Part shown: positions 1 to 9,391 of the stretch, piece after piece
Layout: each line of letters starts with the position of its first letter
Position numbering within the stretch: position 1 is the stretch's first letter
Assembly: GCA_026390735.1 (NCBI GenBank)
Contig: JAPLFJ010000037.1
Span: forward strand, 62,001-126,000
From: Ignavibacteriota bacterium
Lineage (GTDB): Bacteria > Bacteroidota > Ignavibacteria > Tepidaquicellales > Tepidaquicellaceae
Direction of reading: 5' to 3'
Length of the DNA stretch: 64,000 nt
The notes under the pieces: model-generated
Database searches by the model: none
The model's input: only the letters and a program-made list of their open reading frames with translations
What the model was told of the DNA's origin: nothing
Made by a program: the position numbers and the translations under genes

Positions 1-459
1 GGTTATGCAAAAGAAGCTGAATTCACTCCGCTGACAGCAACGTATTCATACGAATACAAGATAACAAAGGAATTTAATTTTGAAGTAAGCAATCCCCAGA
101 ATAAGAGTTTTGAAGTAATATTAAAGAATAAAAATATAGTTTCCCAGTCAACAGGAATCTCATCGTTTGACTCTTTGTTTTCCTTCTTAGGTGACCTAAG
201 GATCCCTGATGAGTATCTTGAGTACTTCGGGACGATGGGGTGGATGAACCTGAAGTTGAGCGGAAATGTTTTAAAGTTTACTGATTCATTCTTTGAGGAT
301 ACTATGGCAACGAAGGGAACGATGATAGCGATAGGTGCAATTAATCCTGTCTGGAAATGTTCAGCAAGGAGTTTTAATATAGATTATGATAATGTCATAA
401 GCTTTGTGAATAAGCTGGTTGATCTGATAGAAGTTCTTAACATAAAAAAGCAGCAGTGA
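1..459 (+). CDS. C-terminal part of an unrecognised protein (5' truncated by window edge)
   Basis: The reading frame is open from the first base of the window and ends at a TGA at 457-459, so at least 152 residues of a longer protein are present. A TTG at 175 lies inside this open frame and is unlikely to be the real start. The visible part begins with alternating polar and hydrophobic beta-rich sequence (SYEYKITKEFNFEVSN) and ends in a helical, hydrophobic segment. I recognise no domain. The stop overlaps the GTG start of the next gene by 4 bases, so the two are probably co-translated. Confidence 0.75.
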   Translation, partial: GYAKEAEFTPLTATYSYEYKITKEFNFEVSNPQNKSFEVILKNKNIVSQSTGISSFDSLFSFLGDLRIPDEYLEYFGTMGWMNLKLSGNVLKFTDSFFEDTMATKGTMIAIGAINPVWKCSARSFNIDYDNVISFVNKLVDLIEVLNIKKQQ

Positions 460-680
460 ATTTATTAATTACCATATTAAACGGTATTGGATTTTTATCA
501 CTTGCCGTTGCATTAATGGCTGTAATTAACACTATGTTTGATTTACATATGAAGTTTAAAGGGAGTTATCTGCCTAAAGACTATGTTTCGGCAATAATGA
601 TAGGGGTTTTCGGGATTCTGGTTCTTGGTATAAATCTTATTATAACCAGATTCGGGAAAAAAAGCAAGACAGGCGGATAG
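456..680 (+). CDS. Small two-helix membrane protein of unknown function
   Basis: A 74-residue protein starting at GTG, which overlaps the upstream stop codon (GTGA). Two hydrophobic segments at about residues 3-26 and 45-65 flank a short polar loop, followed by a basic tail (RFGKKSKTGG), so the tail is probably cytoplasmic. I do not recognise a family. The 4-base overlap suggests that it works with, or depends on the translation of, the truncated gene before it. The frame fills its interval well and no competing gene overlaps it. Confidence 0.6.
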   Translation: MNLLITILNGIGFLSLAVALMAVINTMFDLHMKFKGSYLPKDYVSAIMIGVFGILVLGINLIITRFGKKSKTGG

Positions 681-791
681 GGAAGTGCTTTTTAAAAATT
701 TAAATTTAGGACTTGAATTAATAGATTATTTCAATTAGTTTTATGCTAATGTTCTTTTAAATAGTTAGTTTAATTAAAAAGGGAGTTAAAA

Positions 792-1433
792 ATGCTCAAA
801 AACGGAAATTTACTGTTTTTATCATTGATTCTATTAGGGATTACGATGATTACAGGTTGTTCCGCAACGCGAGAACTCACCGATAATGACTCGGAATTAT
901 CTTTAAAGATGAAGGGTGCCAATGTTTACAAAAATTCTAATGAATTAGTAGCCACCAGCACCTTAGTAAAGAAGTCTACCATCTCAAAGAGTAGTCTCGA
1001 ATCAATATCAAGTTCTCTTATCGGTTATACCCCTTCGTCAAACAACAAATCAGAAATGATTAGTGATGAAGTAATGTTTAAAGTAATCGAATATTTAAAC
1101 ACACCATATTTATGGGGTGGAACTTCGAAAAGAGGTATTGATTGTTCAGCATTCGTTCAAACAGTGATGTATCAATCAATCGGAGTTATGTTACCAAGAA
1201 CTTCATATGAACAGTCAAACGTTGGCGTTGACGTTTTAAGAAGCGAATTAAAGTTTGGTGACTTACTCTTTTTTGACACGATGAATAAAGGCAGAACCAC
1301 ACACGTTGGCATCTACTTAAGCGATGGATACTTTGTCCATTCCGGTTCAAGTACCGGTGTAGCAGTTGCATCATTGGATTCTGATTTTTATACAAGAGTG
1401 TTCTTAAAAGCAAAAAGAGTAATCTCTGAATAA
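792..1433 (+). CDS. NlpC/P60-family peptidoglycan endopeptidase, lipoprotein
   Basis: A 213-residue predicted cell-wall hydrolase of the NlpC/P60 cysteine-peptidase family, whose members cut peptide bonds in peptidoglycan stems. The N-terminus is a lipoprotein signal with a lipobox ending at Cys23 (ITGC), so the enzyme is probably membrane-anchored in the periplasm. After a Ser-rich linker (about 30-90) comes the catalytic domain (about 92-213): YLWGG, then Cys118 in GIDCSAF, His171 in THVGIYL and His183 in FVHSG. This is the expected Cys-His-His arrangement. A GGGAG sequence about 8 bases before the ATG supports the start. It is followed by its own strong terminator, so it is a single-gene unit. 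Confidence 0.9.
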   Translation: MLKNGNLLFLSLILLGITMITGCSATRELTDNDSELSLKMKGANVYKNSNELVATSTLVKKSTISKSSLESISSSLIGYTPSSNNKSEMISDEVMFKVIEYLNTPYLWGGTSKRGIDCSAFVQTVMYQSIGVMLPRTSYEQSNVGVDVLRSELKFGDLLFFDTMNKGRTTHVGIYLSDGYFVHSGSSTGVAVASLDSDFYTRVFLKAKRVISE

Positions 1434-1452
1434 TTGCTGAGGTTCAAAGTTT

Positions 1453-1494
1453 AAAAAGTCTCATTTCCATTTATGGATTTGAGACTTTTTTGTT
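1453..1494 (+). terminator. Rho-independent terminator after the NlpC/P60 gene
   Basis: AAAAAGTCTCA (1453-1463) pairs with TGAGACTTTTT (1480-1490). The hairpin continues inward with TCCA/TGGA, and a T-rich tract follows. It separates the lipoprotein gene from the permease genes that start at 1501. Confidence 0.85.
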
Positions 1495-1500
1495 TTTATT

Positions 1501-2427
1501 ATGTTAAAGTTCATACTAAAAAATCTTGTCAATTCAGTGCTGATAATATTTGGTGTATTATCGGTCTCCTTTGTATTAACTTTTTTGATCCCGGGTGATC
1601 CTGCAAAAATGATACTTGGTCAACGTGCAGATGAAGAATCAGTGAACTCTATCAGGGTGGAATTAGGTTTAGACAAGCCATTTGCTATCCAGTACATTAA
1701 TTTTATAGGACGAACAGCCAGAGGGAATTTGGGAAAATCGTACCTGACTGACAGAGATGTATCGCAGACAATTCTTGAGAAAATCCCTGCTACTGCTTTG
1801 TTGTCGTTTCTATCAATCCTGTTATCTGCTTTCTTCGGAATAATGGCTGGTGTTGTTTCATCTAAAAAACCTTATTCATTTAAAGACTACTTTTTTATAC
1901 TTATTTCATTATTAGGAATCTCAATTCCACAGTTTGTACTGGCGTTATTGCTGATATATATTTTTGGGGCAAAGTTAAACATCTTACCCATTGCAGGGTA
2001 TGTGGATAACGGCTGGTATTACATTGTATTGCCGGCGATTGCACTCGCATTCAGGCCATTGGCTATTATAACAAGAATCACTAGAACTTCAATGCTTGAT
2101 GAACTGAACAAAGATTACGTAAGAACGGCAAGAGCAAAAGGGTTGAGTGAATCAAAAATAATTATCAAGCATGCATTAAGAAACGCTTTGAATCCTGTAA
2201 TAACCACACTGAGTTCTTCATTAGCTGCAACACTGGGAGGTGTATTCTTTATAGAGTATATATTCAACTGGCCCGGCATAGGTTCGCTGGCTATGGATTC
2301 TATAATGAAACTTGACTTTCCGATGATACAGGGGACAATACTATTCAGTGCCATAGTTTTTGTTGTAATTAATTTCTTTGTTGACATATTGTATGCTTTA
2401 ATTAATCCAAAGGTTAAACTCGGATGA
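1501..2427 (+). CDS. Dipeptide/oligopeptide ABC transporter permease, DppB/OppB type
   Basis: A 308-residue inner-membrane permease, the usual length for DppB/OppB. It has an N-terminal membrane helix (about 10-30) followed by PGDPA, a periplasmic loop with the family LGLDKP and GNLGKSY segments, and five further helices. The cytoplasmic EAA loop that docks on the ATPase is visible at about 206-232 (YVRTARAKGLSESKI). The stop overlaps the start of the partner permease by 4 bases (ATGA). No substrate-binding protein or ATPase gene lies in the window, so the partners must be encoded elsewhere and the substrate (peptide, nickel or other) cannot be assigned. Confidence 0.9.
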   Translation: MLKFILKNLVNSVLIIFGVLSVSFVLTFLIPGDPAKMILGQRADEESVNSIRVELGLDKPFAIQYINFIGRTARGNLGKSYLTDRDVSQTILEKIPATALLSFLSILLSAFFGIMAGVVSSKKPYSFKDYFFILISLLGISIPQFVLALLLIYIFGAKLNILPIAGYVDNGWYYIVLPAIALAFRPLAIITRITRTSMLDELNKDYVRTARAKGLSESKIIIKHALRNALNPVITTLSSSLAATLGGVFFIEYIFNWPGIGSLAMDSIMKLDFPMIQGTILFSAIVFVVINFFVDILYALINPKVKLG

Positions 2428-3479
2428 AAAGAGAAACAAATACTGCGATTGTGAACAAGCGTAAAAGTTTATGGCATTATTCTTATATCAGATTTAAAAG
2501 ACACAAACTTGCATTTATTTCATCAATATATTTATTGCTACTGATAGCAGTATCTTTATTCGCAGAAATAATATCTCCACATAATCCTGACAGGCAGATA
2601 CTTGAGTTTACATCAAAACCTTCTTTTTATTCCTGTGAAGTAATGCAGAAGAAAGGAAAAGGTGCCGAAAAGATTATCCCAATTAAGAAATTGATTAAAG
2701 AAACTAATAGCGAGATATATTATATAGATTTTCTTGACAAGGAAAAGTCGGAAGTTAAGGCAAGTCTTGTTTCTAAAAACAATAATTATATATTTAAAGA
2801 AACCTTTATATTAGGCACAGATAAATTCGGGAGGGACCTGCTGAGTAGGCTTATATACGGAGCACGAATAAGTCTTTCCGTTGGATTAATCTCACAGACG
2901 ATAGCCGTATTAATAGGAATAATATTAGGTTCACTTAGCGGATACTTTAGAGGGGGAACGGACAGGATTATAATGTGGTTTATCAATGTAGTGTGGGCAT
3001 TTCCCTCAATACTGCTGGTAATATCGATTTCAGTCGTTCTGGGTAAAGGTTACTGGCAGGCATTTGTTGCTATTGGATTAACAAGTTGGGTAGAAATTGC
3101 ACGGATTGTGAGAGGACAATTTATTACATTAAAGGAGTCGGAGTATGTAGAATCTGCAAGGGCATTAGGATTCGGGCATACTAGGATTATATTCAGGCAC
3201 ATATTGCCGAATGCAATGTCACCTGTTATTGTTACTTCGACAGTTGGTCTGGCAAACGCAATAATATTTGAAGCAAGTTTAAGTTTTCTCGGATTGGGAG
3301 TCCAGCCGCCAATGGCAAGCTGGGGGCAGATGATATTTGACGGTTATAAATATCTGATAACCGGAACAAACTTTGGAATGGTTTTATATCCTGCATTGGC
3401 AATTATGTTAATTGTTTTTGCAGTTAATCTGATAGGGGATGGGTTAAGAGATTCGTTAGACCCTAAACTTAAAAAATAA
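2424..3479 (+). CDS. Dipeptide/oligopeptide ABC transporter permease, DppC/OppC type, with enlarged periplasmic loop
   Basis: A 351-residue partner of the upstream DppB-type permease. Residues 20-50 are the OppC N-terminal helix ending in SPHNP. The typical GTDKFGRDLLSRLIYGARIS segment follows at about 131-150, and the EAA loop (YVESARALGFGHTRIIFRH) lies near 235-255. Between SPHNP and GTDKFGRD there are about 75 residues, whereas usual family members have about 25. The extra Lys/Glu-rich stretch (about 60-125) lies on the periplasmic side and may contact an unusual binding protein. Translation is coupled to dppB by the ATGA overlap, and dprA follows 4 bases after the stop. Confidence 0.9.
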   Translation: MKRETNTAIVNKRKSLWHYSYIRFKRHKLAFISSIYLLLLIAVSLFAEIISPHNPDRQILEFTSKPSFYSCEVMQKKGKGAEKIIPIKKLIKETNSEIYYIDFLDKEKSEVKASLVSKNNNYIFKETFILGTDKFGRDLLSRLIYGARISLSVGLISQTIAVLIGIILGSLSGYFRGGTDRIIMWFINVVWAFPSILLVISISVVLGKGYWQAFVAIGLTSWVEIARIVRGQFITLKESEYVESARALGFGHTRIIFRHILPNAMSPVIVTSTVGLANAIIFEASLSFLGLGVQPPMASWGQMIFDGYKYLITGTNFGMVLYPALAIMLIVFAVNLIGDGLRDSLDPKLKK

Positions 3480-3483
3480 AGTT

Positions 3484-4620
3484 ATGAATGATTCAGTCTA
3501 TGAAAATTTCAGTTTAGTTTATTTTCTGAAGAATATAACTAACCTTGGAGATGTAAGAATACGGAAAATAGTTGAAAAGTATCATTCCCTGGATAGTTTA
3601 TTGAAAGTTAATAAAGATCATTTGATGAGAATCGAAGGTTTAAATGAGAAGGTATGTCAGGAAATATACTATCAGTTTGATAAGATAACTGAAGTCCGTA
3701 AAGCCATTGGAACTCTGCTATCCAAATGCAGTGATAAGAAAATAAGTTATACTACAATACTCGATGATGACTATCCTTTCAACCTCAGGAATATTTATGA
3801 TGCTCCTGTATTACTTTATTATATGGGAAAGTTGAGTGAAAAGGACAGATATTCAATCAGTATTGTCGGAACAAGGACACCTTCCGATTATGGGAGAAGA
3901 GTGTGCGTTGATATAACAAAGGAGTTAAGCCGTAAAGGCATACCTGTAATAAGCGGGCTTGCAATCGGAATAGATTCAATTGCACACAATACGTGTGTTG
4001 ATAATGAAAACCTTACTTATGCAGTGCTCGGAAGCGGTGTTGATAATCTATACCCGCCCGACAACAGATTACTTTACAACAGAATAATTGAAACAGGTGC
4101 AGTTGTTTCAGAATTTGATGTGGGAACAAAAGCCGAAAAAGTGAATTTCCCGAGACGAAACAGAGTTGTAAGTGGTATATCACTTGGTACAATTATAGTT
4201 GAATCGGGAGCGAAAGGAGGTTCGCTTATCACTGCCGAATTTGCACTTGACCAGAACAAAGAGTTATTTGCAATACCCGGAAATATTAATGCAAGAAATT
4301 CCGAAGGGTGTAATAATCTGATTAAAAAGGGTTACGCAAAGTTGGTGATGAATGTAGATGATGTACTTTCTGAACTGAGTTATAAGATTGGAGACCTGGT
4401 TGAAAACAAAGTTGAAAGAGCATTTAAGAAAGAGAATCCGGCTTTAAATATTTTTGAAACAAAGATATACAATGTTTTGAACGAAACTGAGCCAATAAAT
4501 GTTGACAGAATTTGTGAATTAACGGAATTAAATGTTTCGGATTGTTTAGTTAACTTGTTAACGATGGAATTTAAAGGGCTGGTTTCGCAATTGCCCGGCA
4601 AATACTTTATCAGAATATAA
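3484..4620 (+). CDS. dprA: DNA-processing protein DprA (Smf)
   Basis: A 378-residue DprA, the protein that loads RecA on incoming single-stranded DNA during natural transformation. An N-terminal helix-hairpin-helix-like region (about 15-65) precedes the Rossmann core (about 90-300). Family motifs are present: GTRTPSDYGRR (129-139), SGLAIGIDSIAH (157-168), LGSGVDNLYP (182-191), NFPRRNRVVSG (221-231) and KGGSLITAEFA (245-255). The C-terminal 60 residues look like the DprA winged-helix domain. It sits 4 bases after the permease gene and 9 bases before the DUF3109 gene, so it is likely in the same transcript. Competence genes are not seen nearby, and DprA also occurs in non-transformable bacteria. 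Confidence 0.95.
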   Translation: MNDSVYENFSLVYFLKNITNLGDVRIRKIVEKYHSLDSLLKVNKDHLMRIEGLNEKVCQEIYYQFDKITEVRKAIGTLLSKCSDKKISYTTILDDDYPFNLRNIYDAPVLLYYMGKLSEKDRYSISIVGTRTPSDYGRRVCVDITKELSRKGIPVISGLAIGIDSIAHNTCVDNENLTYAVLGSGVDNLYPPDNRLLYNRIIETGAVVSEFDVGTKAEKVNFPRRNRVVSGISLGTIIVESGAKGGSLITAEFALDQNKELFAIPGNINARNSEGCNNLIKKGYAKLVMNVDDVLSELSYKIGDLVENKVERAFKKENPALNIFETKIYNVLNETEPINVDRICELTELNVSDCLVNLLTMEFKGLVSQLPGKYFIRI

Positions 4621-4629
4621 ACTATATAA

Positions 4630-5163
4630 ATGAACATAGACGAAAGAATATTTGAAGTAAAATTCAGTTGTGATTTATCAGCTTGCAAAGGTGCCTGTTG
4701 CACGGTAGAAGGGACGCTAGGAGCACCATTGAAGAAAGAAGAATTACCTTATATTGAAAAGAATATTGATGCGGCAAAGAAATATCTGACTGTTGAGAAC
4801 AAAGAAGTGATAGAAAAAGAAGGATATTATGTGGAATACGAAGGAAAGTTGTGGATGAATAATGTTAATGATAATGATTGCGTTTTTTCCTATTATGAAG
4901 AGGCTATTGCAAAGTGCAGTTTTCAGAAAGCATACAATAACGGGGAAATTAGTTTCAAAAAACCAATTTCCTGTGAACTTTTTCCGGTCAGAGTATACGG
5001 AGAAAATTGCAATGATTTAAGGTATGAAAAATCTTATTTTTGTGATGAAGCATTAGAGAATGGAAAAGTTAATAATACAACAATATTTGAATTTGTCAAA
5101 GATGCAATCGTCAGGGCATTCGGTGTTGACTTTTATAATGAAAATATTAAAAAGATAAAATAA
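4630..5163 (+). CDS. DUF3109 family cysteine-rich protein
   Basis: A 177-residue protein that matches the Bacteroidota family DUF3109. The N-terminal cysteine cluster (Cys14, Cys19, Cys23, Cys24 in CDLSACKGACC), with further Cys in NDCVF, KCSF, ISCELFP and YFCDEA, suggests binding of a metal or iron-sulfur cluster. This resembles YkgJ-type CxxxCxxCC proteins. No signal peptide is seen, so it is probably cytoplasmic. It lies between dprA (9 bases upstream) and rpoN (10 bases downstream). The family has no established function that I know of. Confidence 0.8.
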   Translation: MNIDERIFEVKFSCDLSACKGACCTVEGTLGAPLKKEELPYIEKNIDAAKKYLTVENKEVIEKEGYYVEYEGKLWMNNVNDNDCVFSYYEEAIAKCSFQKAYNNGEISFKKPISCELFPVRVYGENCNDLRYEKSYFCDEALENGKVNNTTIFEFVKDAIVRAFGVDFYNENIKKIK

Positions 5164-5173
5164 AGTTTTAATT

Positions 5174-6646
5174 ATGTTTAAACAGACACAAACGCAGAAA
5201 CAATTACAGAGGCTTATGCCTCAGATAATTCAGAAGCAGAACCTGCTTGCGATTCCTACTATGGCATTAGAGCAAATGGTAAAGCAGGAAATGGAATTAA
5301 ACCCATTCCTGGAAGAAGCTGAAGACATTGTTGAGGAGATAGAAATTGATGATGGTGATGCCTTAGAGGATATAGGGAAAACCGAAGTGGGAGATGAGCA
5401 GCTTGAAAAAGTAAAAAAAGAAGATGAAGAATATGATACAGATGACTATGTAAATTCTGAATACGAAGGTTACAAGACTACTGAAGATTATGATAACAGT
5501 GAGAGACCTAATTATGAAAATATGTGGTCAACGAAAGTTACTCTTAAAGATAATCTTCTTACTCAATTACATCTGAATGATTTAACCGAAAAGGAAATGT
5601 TCATAGGTGAAGAAATAATATGGTCAATTGACGACGAAGGTTATTTCAGGGATAATATTCAAGACGTCATTACTGACCTGAATAAACAAAAGATCGGAAC
5701 AGCTTTTGAAGAAGAAACTTTCACAGAAGAAGAGCTCCTAAAAGTTCTTGAAATGATACAGACATTTGAACCTATTGGAATAGGTTCAAGAAACCTCGAA
5801 GAATGTCTTATAACACAGTTAAAGGAACATGATGTAGAGGATAGTTTCAAGGAACTCTGCATTAAGATACTTAATAACAATTTTGAAGAGTTCAGACTCA
5901 AGAACTATGAAAAGTTAATGCGTGAGTATAACATCACGATTGATGAAATTAATAACCTTTTCAATTTCATATCTCATCTGAACCCTAAACCGGGCTATGT
6001 GTATGAAGCTTCAGACAGTATATACATTTATCCTGATATACTGATTACGAGTGAGAATGGAGAATACAAGGTTGAACTGAATGATAAATCAATCCCATCA
6101 TTGCGTTTAAATGAGATGTATTCCCATCTTATGAAAAGCGGTGACAAGGAAGCAAAAGACTTTGTAAAGAATAATTTTGAAAGGGCAAAGTGGTTTCTTG
6201 AATCACTCAGGTCAAGAAAAGAAACTCTGCTTAAGGTTATGTATTCAATACTGCACAGGCAAAAAGACTTTTTCGATTCTATGGGCAAAACGATAAGACC
6301 GTTACTTGAAAAGGAAATTGCAGAAGATATATCAATGGATATATCGACTGTCAGCAGAACAGTGAGAGGTAAGTATGTGCAGACAATATTCGGGATATAT
6401 GAACTTAAGCACTTCTTCAGTTATCATATAACGAATGAATCGGGTGACGATATTTCAACCAAAGAAGTGAAGAAAAGAATTGAAGAAATAATAATTGCGG
6501 AAGAAGCAACTAAACCATACACTGATGATGATTTGGTAGTTGAATTACATAAGCACGGTTACAAACTTGCAAGAAGAACAGTGGCTAAATACAGGGAATC
6601 TCTTAAAATACCTGTAGCAAGAATGAGAAGAAAACTATCAAATTAA
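5174..6646 (+). CDS. rpoN: RNA polymerase sigma-54 factor RpoN
   Basis: A 490-residue sigma-54, which directs RNA polymerase to -24/-12 promoters and needs AAA+ activators. The Gln/Leu-rich region I is visible at residues 1-45 (TQTQKQLQRLMPQI), then a long acidic region II (about 55-115), the core-binding region (about 120-310), a helix-turn-helix region (SMDISTVSRTVRGKYVQ) and the C-terminal RpoN box ARRTVAKYR (466-474). It is complete and has the normal domain order. It is followed 3 bases later by hslV. No sigma-54 activator gene is in the window. Confidence 0.95.
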   Translation: MFKQTQTQKQLQRLMPQIIQKQNLLAIPTMALEQMVKQEMELNPFLEEAEDIVEEIEIDDGDALEDIGKTEVGDEQLEKVKKEDEEYDTDDYVNSEYEGYKTTEDYDNSERPNYENMWSTKVTLKDNLLTQLHLNDLTEKEMFIGEEIIWSIDDEGYFRDNIQDVITDLNKQKIGTAFEEETFTEEELLKVLEMIQTFEPIGIGSRNLEECLITQLKEHDVEDSFKELCIKILNNNFEEFRLKNYEKLMREYNITIDEINNLFNFISHLNPKPGYVYEASDSIYIYPDILITSENGEYKVELNDKSIPSLRLNEMYSHLMKSGDKEAKDFVKNNFERAKWFLESLRSRKETLLKVMYSILHRQKDFFDSMGKTIRPLLEKEIAEDISMDISTVSRTVRGKYVQTIFGIYELKHFFSYHITNESGDDISTKEVKKRIEEIIIAEEATKPYTDDDLVVELHKHGYKLARRTVAKYRESLKIPVARMRRKLSN

Positions 6647-6649
6647 AAA

Positions 6650-7192
6650 ATGGGAAAAACAAACATACGTTCCACTACTGTAGTAGGATTAATAAGAAAC
6701 GGTAAAGCTGTTATAGGAAGCGACGGGCAGGTAACGATGGGTAATACAGTACTGAAGCATACAGCAAAGAAAGTAAGAAAAATATTCAACAACACAGTGC
6801 TCGTAGGGTTTGCGGGTGCAACATCCGATGCATTCACATTGTTTGAAAGGTTCGAAGGAAAACTTGAACAGTATAAAGGAAATCTTCTGAGAGCAGCCAC
6901 GGAACTTGCTAAAGAGTGGAGAACAGATAAATATCTCAGAAAGTTAGAGGCGCTGCTTGCAGTTGTAGGTAAGGACAAGACACTCATAATATCGGGTACA
7001 GGCGACGTTATTGAGCCTGATGACGGAATCGTAGCAATCGGTTCCGGAGGGCAATATGCTTATGTTTCTGCAAGAGTAATGATGAAGTATACTAAACTAT
7101 CCGCTAAAGAAATCGTTGAAGAATCTTTAAGGCAGGCCGCTGATGTCTGTATATACACAAACAGCAATATTACAATTGAAGAATTAGACTAA
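6650..7192 (+). CDS. hslV: ATP-dependent protease subunit HslV (ClpQ)
   Basis: A 180-residue peptidase subunit of the HslVU (ClpYQ) cytoplasmic protease. The family core is clear: [25 protein letters not shown], cut here into STTVVGL and GSDGQVTMG, then [15 protein letters not shown] and [11 protein letters not shown]. The first residue of the TTVVG motif is Thr9, so eight residues (MGKTNIRS) would have to be removed to expose the N-terminal catalytic Thr. Enterobacterial HslV has only the initiator Met before this Thr. The gene sits between rpoN (3 bases) and hslU (15 bases), and hslVU is a standard operon. Confidence 0.95.
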   Translation: MGKTNIRSTTVVGLIRNGKAVIGSDGQVTMGNTVLKHTAKKVRKIFNNTVLVGFAGATSDAFTLFERFEGKLEQYKGNLLRAATELAKEWRTDKYLRKLEALLAVVGKDKTLIISGTGDVIEPDDGIVAIGSGGQYAYVSARVMMKYTKLSAKEIVEESLRQAADVCIYTNSNITIEELD

Positions 7193-7207
7193 TCAAATTA
7201 TAAGCTG

Positions 7208-8662
7208 ATGAATTTTGAACTTAAAAATACGGTGAATACTGATAAAGAAATGAAGAGTAAAGCAAAAACAAACATTACAATAAATCAATTAACACCTTCA
7301 CAAATAGTAGATGAGCTGAATAAGTATATAATTGGTCAGGAGAATGCTAAGAAATCAGTTGCAATAGCATTGCGCAACAGATGGAGACGCCAGCAGGTAC
7401 GTGAAGAAATGCGAGACGAAATAATGCCGAATAATATAATAATGATAGGCCCAACCGGAGTAGGGAAGACAGAGATAGCCCGCAGAATTTCCAAACTTGC
7501 CAATGCACCTTTTGTAAAAGTTGAAGCTTCAAAGTTTACAGAAGTCGGTTATGTGGGTAGGGACGTAGAGTCGATGATAAGGGAACTCACAGATTTGTCA
7601 GTCAACATTGTTAAGACTGACAAGCAGAATGAAGTGAAACAAAAAGCAGAAGATAATACGATTGAAAGAATATTGGATATAATATTACCTCAGGTAAAAA
7701 AGAAATCTGATAAACCATCTGATAATTCAGAGGCTGCAATTGCTGATGAGAACAATACTTCTGAAGAATTAAATTCAAAAACACGTGACAAGTTAAGAAA
7801 ACAGATTAAAGACGGGAAACTTGATGACAGGATAATTGAACTTGACCTTGCGGGTGACAATATGCCAATGATGCAGGTACTTGGTCCGATAGGTCTGGAA
7901 GAAATGGGGTTAAACCTTCAGGATTTATTCGGTAATATAATGCCTAAGAAGTCACGCAAAAGAAAACTCAGCATTGCAGAAGCAAAGAAAGTATTATCAC
8001 AGGAAGAAGCGCAAAAGTTGATAGACATGGACAGTGTTATGAAAGAAGCGATTGAAAAGGTACAAAACTCAGGAATTGTTTTCATCGATGAAATTGATAA
8101 AATAGCAGGCAGTAACAGCAAGAGTTCATCAGGTGCCGATGTGTCCAGAGAAGGGGTGCAGAGGGATTTATTGCCGATCGTTGAAGGCTCTACTGTTATA
8201 ACCAAATACGGTCCTGTTAAAACAGATCACATACTTTTTATCGCATCGGGTGCATTTCATATATCAAAACCAAGCGATTTAATCCCTGAACTGCAGGGAA
8301 GGTTCCCGATAAGAGTTGAGCTTAACAGTCTGAACGAAGAAGATTTTTACAAGATATTAACGCAGCCTGAAAATGCTTTGATTAAGCAATATTCAGCATT
8401 ACTGGAAACAGAAGGCGTAAAATTAACATTTAAAGATACATCAATAAAAGAAATTGCAAGAGTTGCTGCCGAAGTTAACGAACAGGTTGAAAACATAGGT
8501 GCAAGAAGATTGCACACAATCCTTACTATTTTGCTGGAAGATATATTGTTTGATATCCCTGACAAGAATAAAAGGAAAACAATTGACATAGACAAGGAAC
8601 TTGTTGCGGCTAAGTTGAGTAAAATAGTCAAGAACCGGGATTTAAGCAGATACATTTTATAA
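7208..8662 (+). CDS. hslU: HslU (ClpY) AAA+ unfoldase of the HslVU protease
   Basis: A 484-residue AAA+ ATPase that unfolds substrates and feeds them to HslV. Visible features are the family start [20 protein letters not shown] (39-58), Walker A GPTGVGKT (81-88), the pore loop GYVG (114-117), an intermediate I-domain (about 125-265) rich in charge, Walker B IVFIDEID (about 290-297), and sensor/C-terminal parts ([10 protein letters not shown], then the ending RDLSRYIL). It is about 40 residues longer than the E. coli protein: a 28-residue N-terminal extension (an alternative ATG is at 7250) plus a larger I-domain. It lies 15 bases after hslV. Confidence 0.95.
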   Translation: MNFELKNTVNTDKEMKSKAKTNITINQLTPSQIVDELNKYIIGQENAKKSVAIALRNRWRRQQVREEMRDEIMPNNIIMIGPTGVGKTEIARRISKLANAPFVKVEASKFTEVGYVGRDVESMIRELTDLSVNIVKTDKQNEVKQKAEDNTIERILDIILPQVKKKSDKPSDNSEAAIADENNTSEELNSKTRDKLRKQIKDGKLDDRIIELDLAGDNMPMMQVLGPIGLEEMGLNLQDLFGNIMPKKSRKRKLSIAEAKKVLSQEEAQKLIDMDSVMKEAIEKVQNSGIVFIDEIDKIAGSNSKSSSGADVSREGVQRDLLPIVEGSTVITKYGPVKTDHILFIASGAFHISKPSDLIPELQGRFPIRVELNSLNEEDFYKILTQPENALIKQYSALLETEGVKLTFKDTSIKEIARVAAEVNEQVENIGARRLHTILTILLEDILFDIPDKNKRKTIDIDKELVAAKLSKIVKNRDLSRYIL

Positions 8663-8680
8663 TTTAATTTATCTTAGAGA

Positions 8681-9391
8681 ATGAAAAAGTATTTATTGTT
8701 TATTTTATTAGTTTGTTTAGCGGCAAATCTTGTTACAGCACAAACAAAGGTCGCCAAGCGGTCAGGCGCTTATGCAGGGCTTGGATATTCGTTTTTAATT
8801 TACACAAATTCGGATGTATCAAGTATCTACCCGTCATTTGATTTCAGAACGGGTTCGTTCAACACAGAGATAAATCCTTATATAGGGATGAAACTATCCG
8901 ATGCAGTATCTCTGGAGTTTTCACCATCGATTATATATTCAAAATCAGGTGGAAGTAAAGGTTTCTATTATCAGAGTGTTCCAACTGTAAATTATTATTA
9001 TCTCCCGTCACCCGCATATATCTTTGCGATACCTTTGAACTTAAAAATGAAATTATTTCCTTTCACTAAATCAGGTTCGGTCATTTCTAAAGGGCTGTTT
9101 CTCGGAGTATCCGCAGGCGCAATGTTTATAAGAGAAGAATACGATAATCAGATATACACGAATGAAAACATGAATGTTTTATTAAACATCAAAAATGTTA
9201 GTAATACACTCTGGGCCCCGAACACTTTAATCTCTATAGGTTACTCTTCTGACCAGCAGTTTAGTTATGGTTTTGAACTTGGGTACAGATTTGTTCCGCT
9301 TTCAATAAAGCGTGATTATCCTTTAGCTACATCTCTGGCCAGCAATATGAATGCAGTTATTTTGAATTTAAGAATAGGCATAAACTTTTAA
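8681..9391 (+). CDS. Outer-membrane beta-barrel protein
   Basis: A 236-residue secreted protein with a clear signal peptide (MKKYLLFILLVCLAANLVTAQ, cut after about residue 20). The mature part has alternating aromatic/polar strands and ends in a strand with a terminal Phe (LNLRIGINF). This is typical of small outer-membrane barrels of the OmpA/PorT-like beta-barrel group found in Bacteroidota. No substrate or partner can be named. It starts 18 bases after hslU and may be transcribed with it, although the roles are unrelated. Confidence 0.75.
   Translation: MKKYLLFILLVCLAANLVTAQTKVAKRSGAYAGLGYSFLIYTNSDVSSIYPSFDFRTGSFNTEINPYIGMKLSDAVSLEFSPSIIYSKSGGSKGFYYQSVPTVNYYYLPSPAYIFAIPLNLKMKLFPFTKSGSVISKGLFLGVSAGAMFIREEYDNQIYTNENMNVLLNIKNVSNTLWAPNTLISIGYSSDQQFSYGFELGYRFVPLSIKRDYPLATSLASNMNAVILNLRIGINF

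Noticed and set aside
792-3479. Murein-peptide recycling operon made of the NlpC/P60 lipoprotein and the permeases
   Set aside because: A strong terminator at 1453-1494 separates them, so a joint function is not supported by operon structure.
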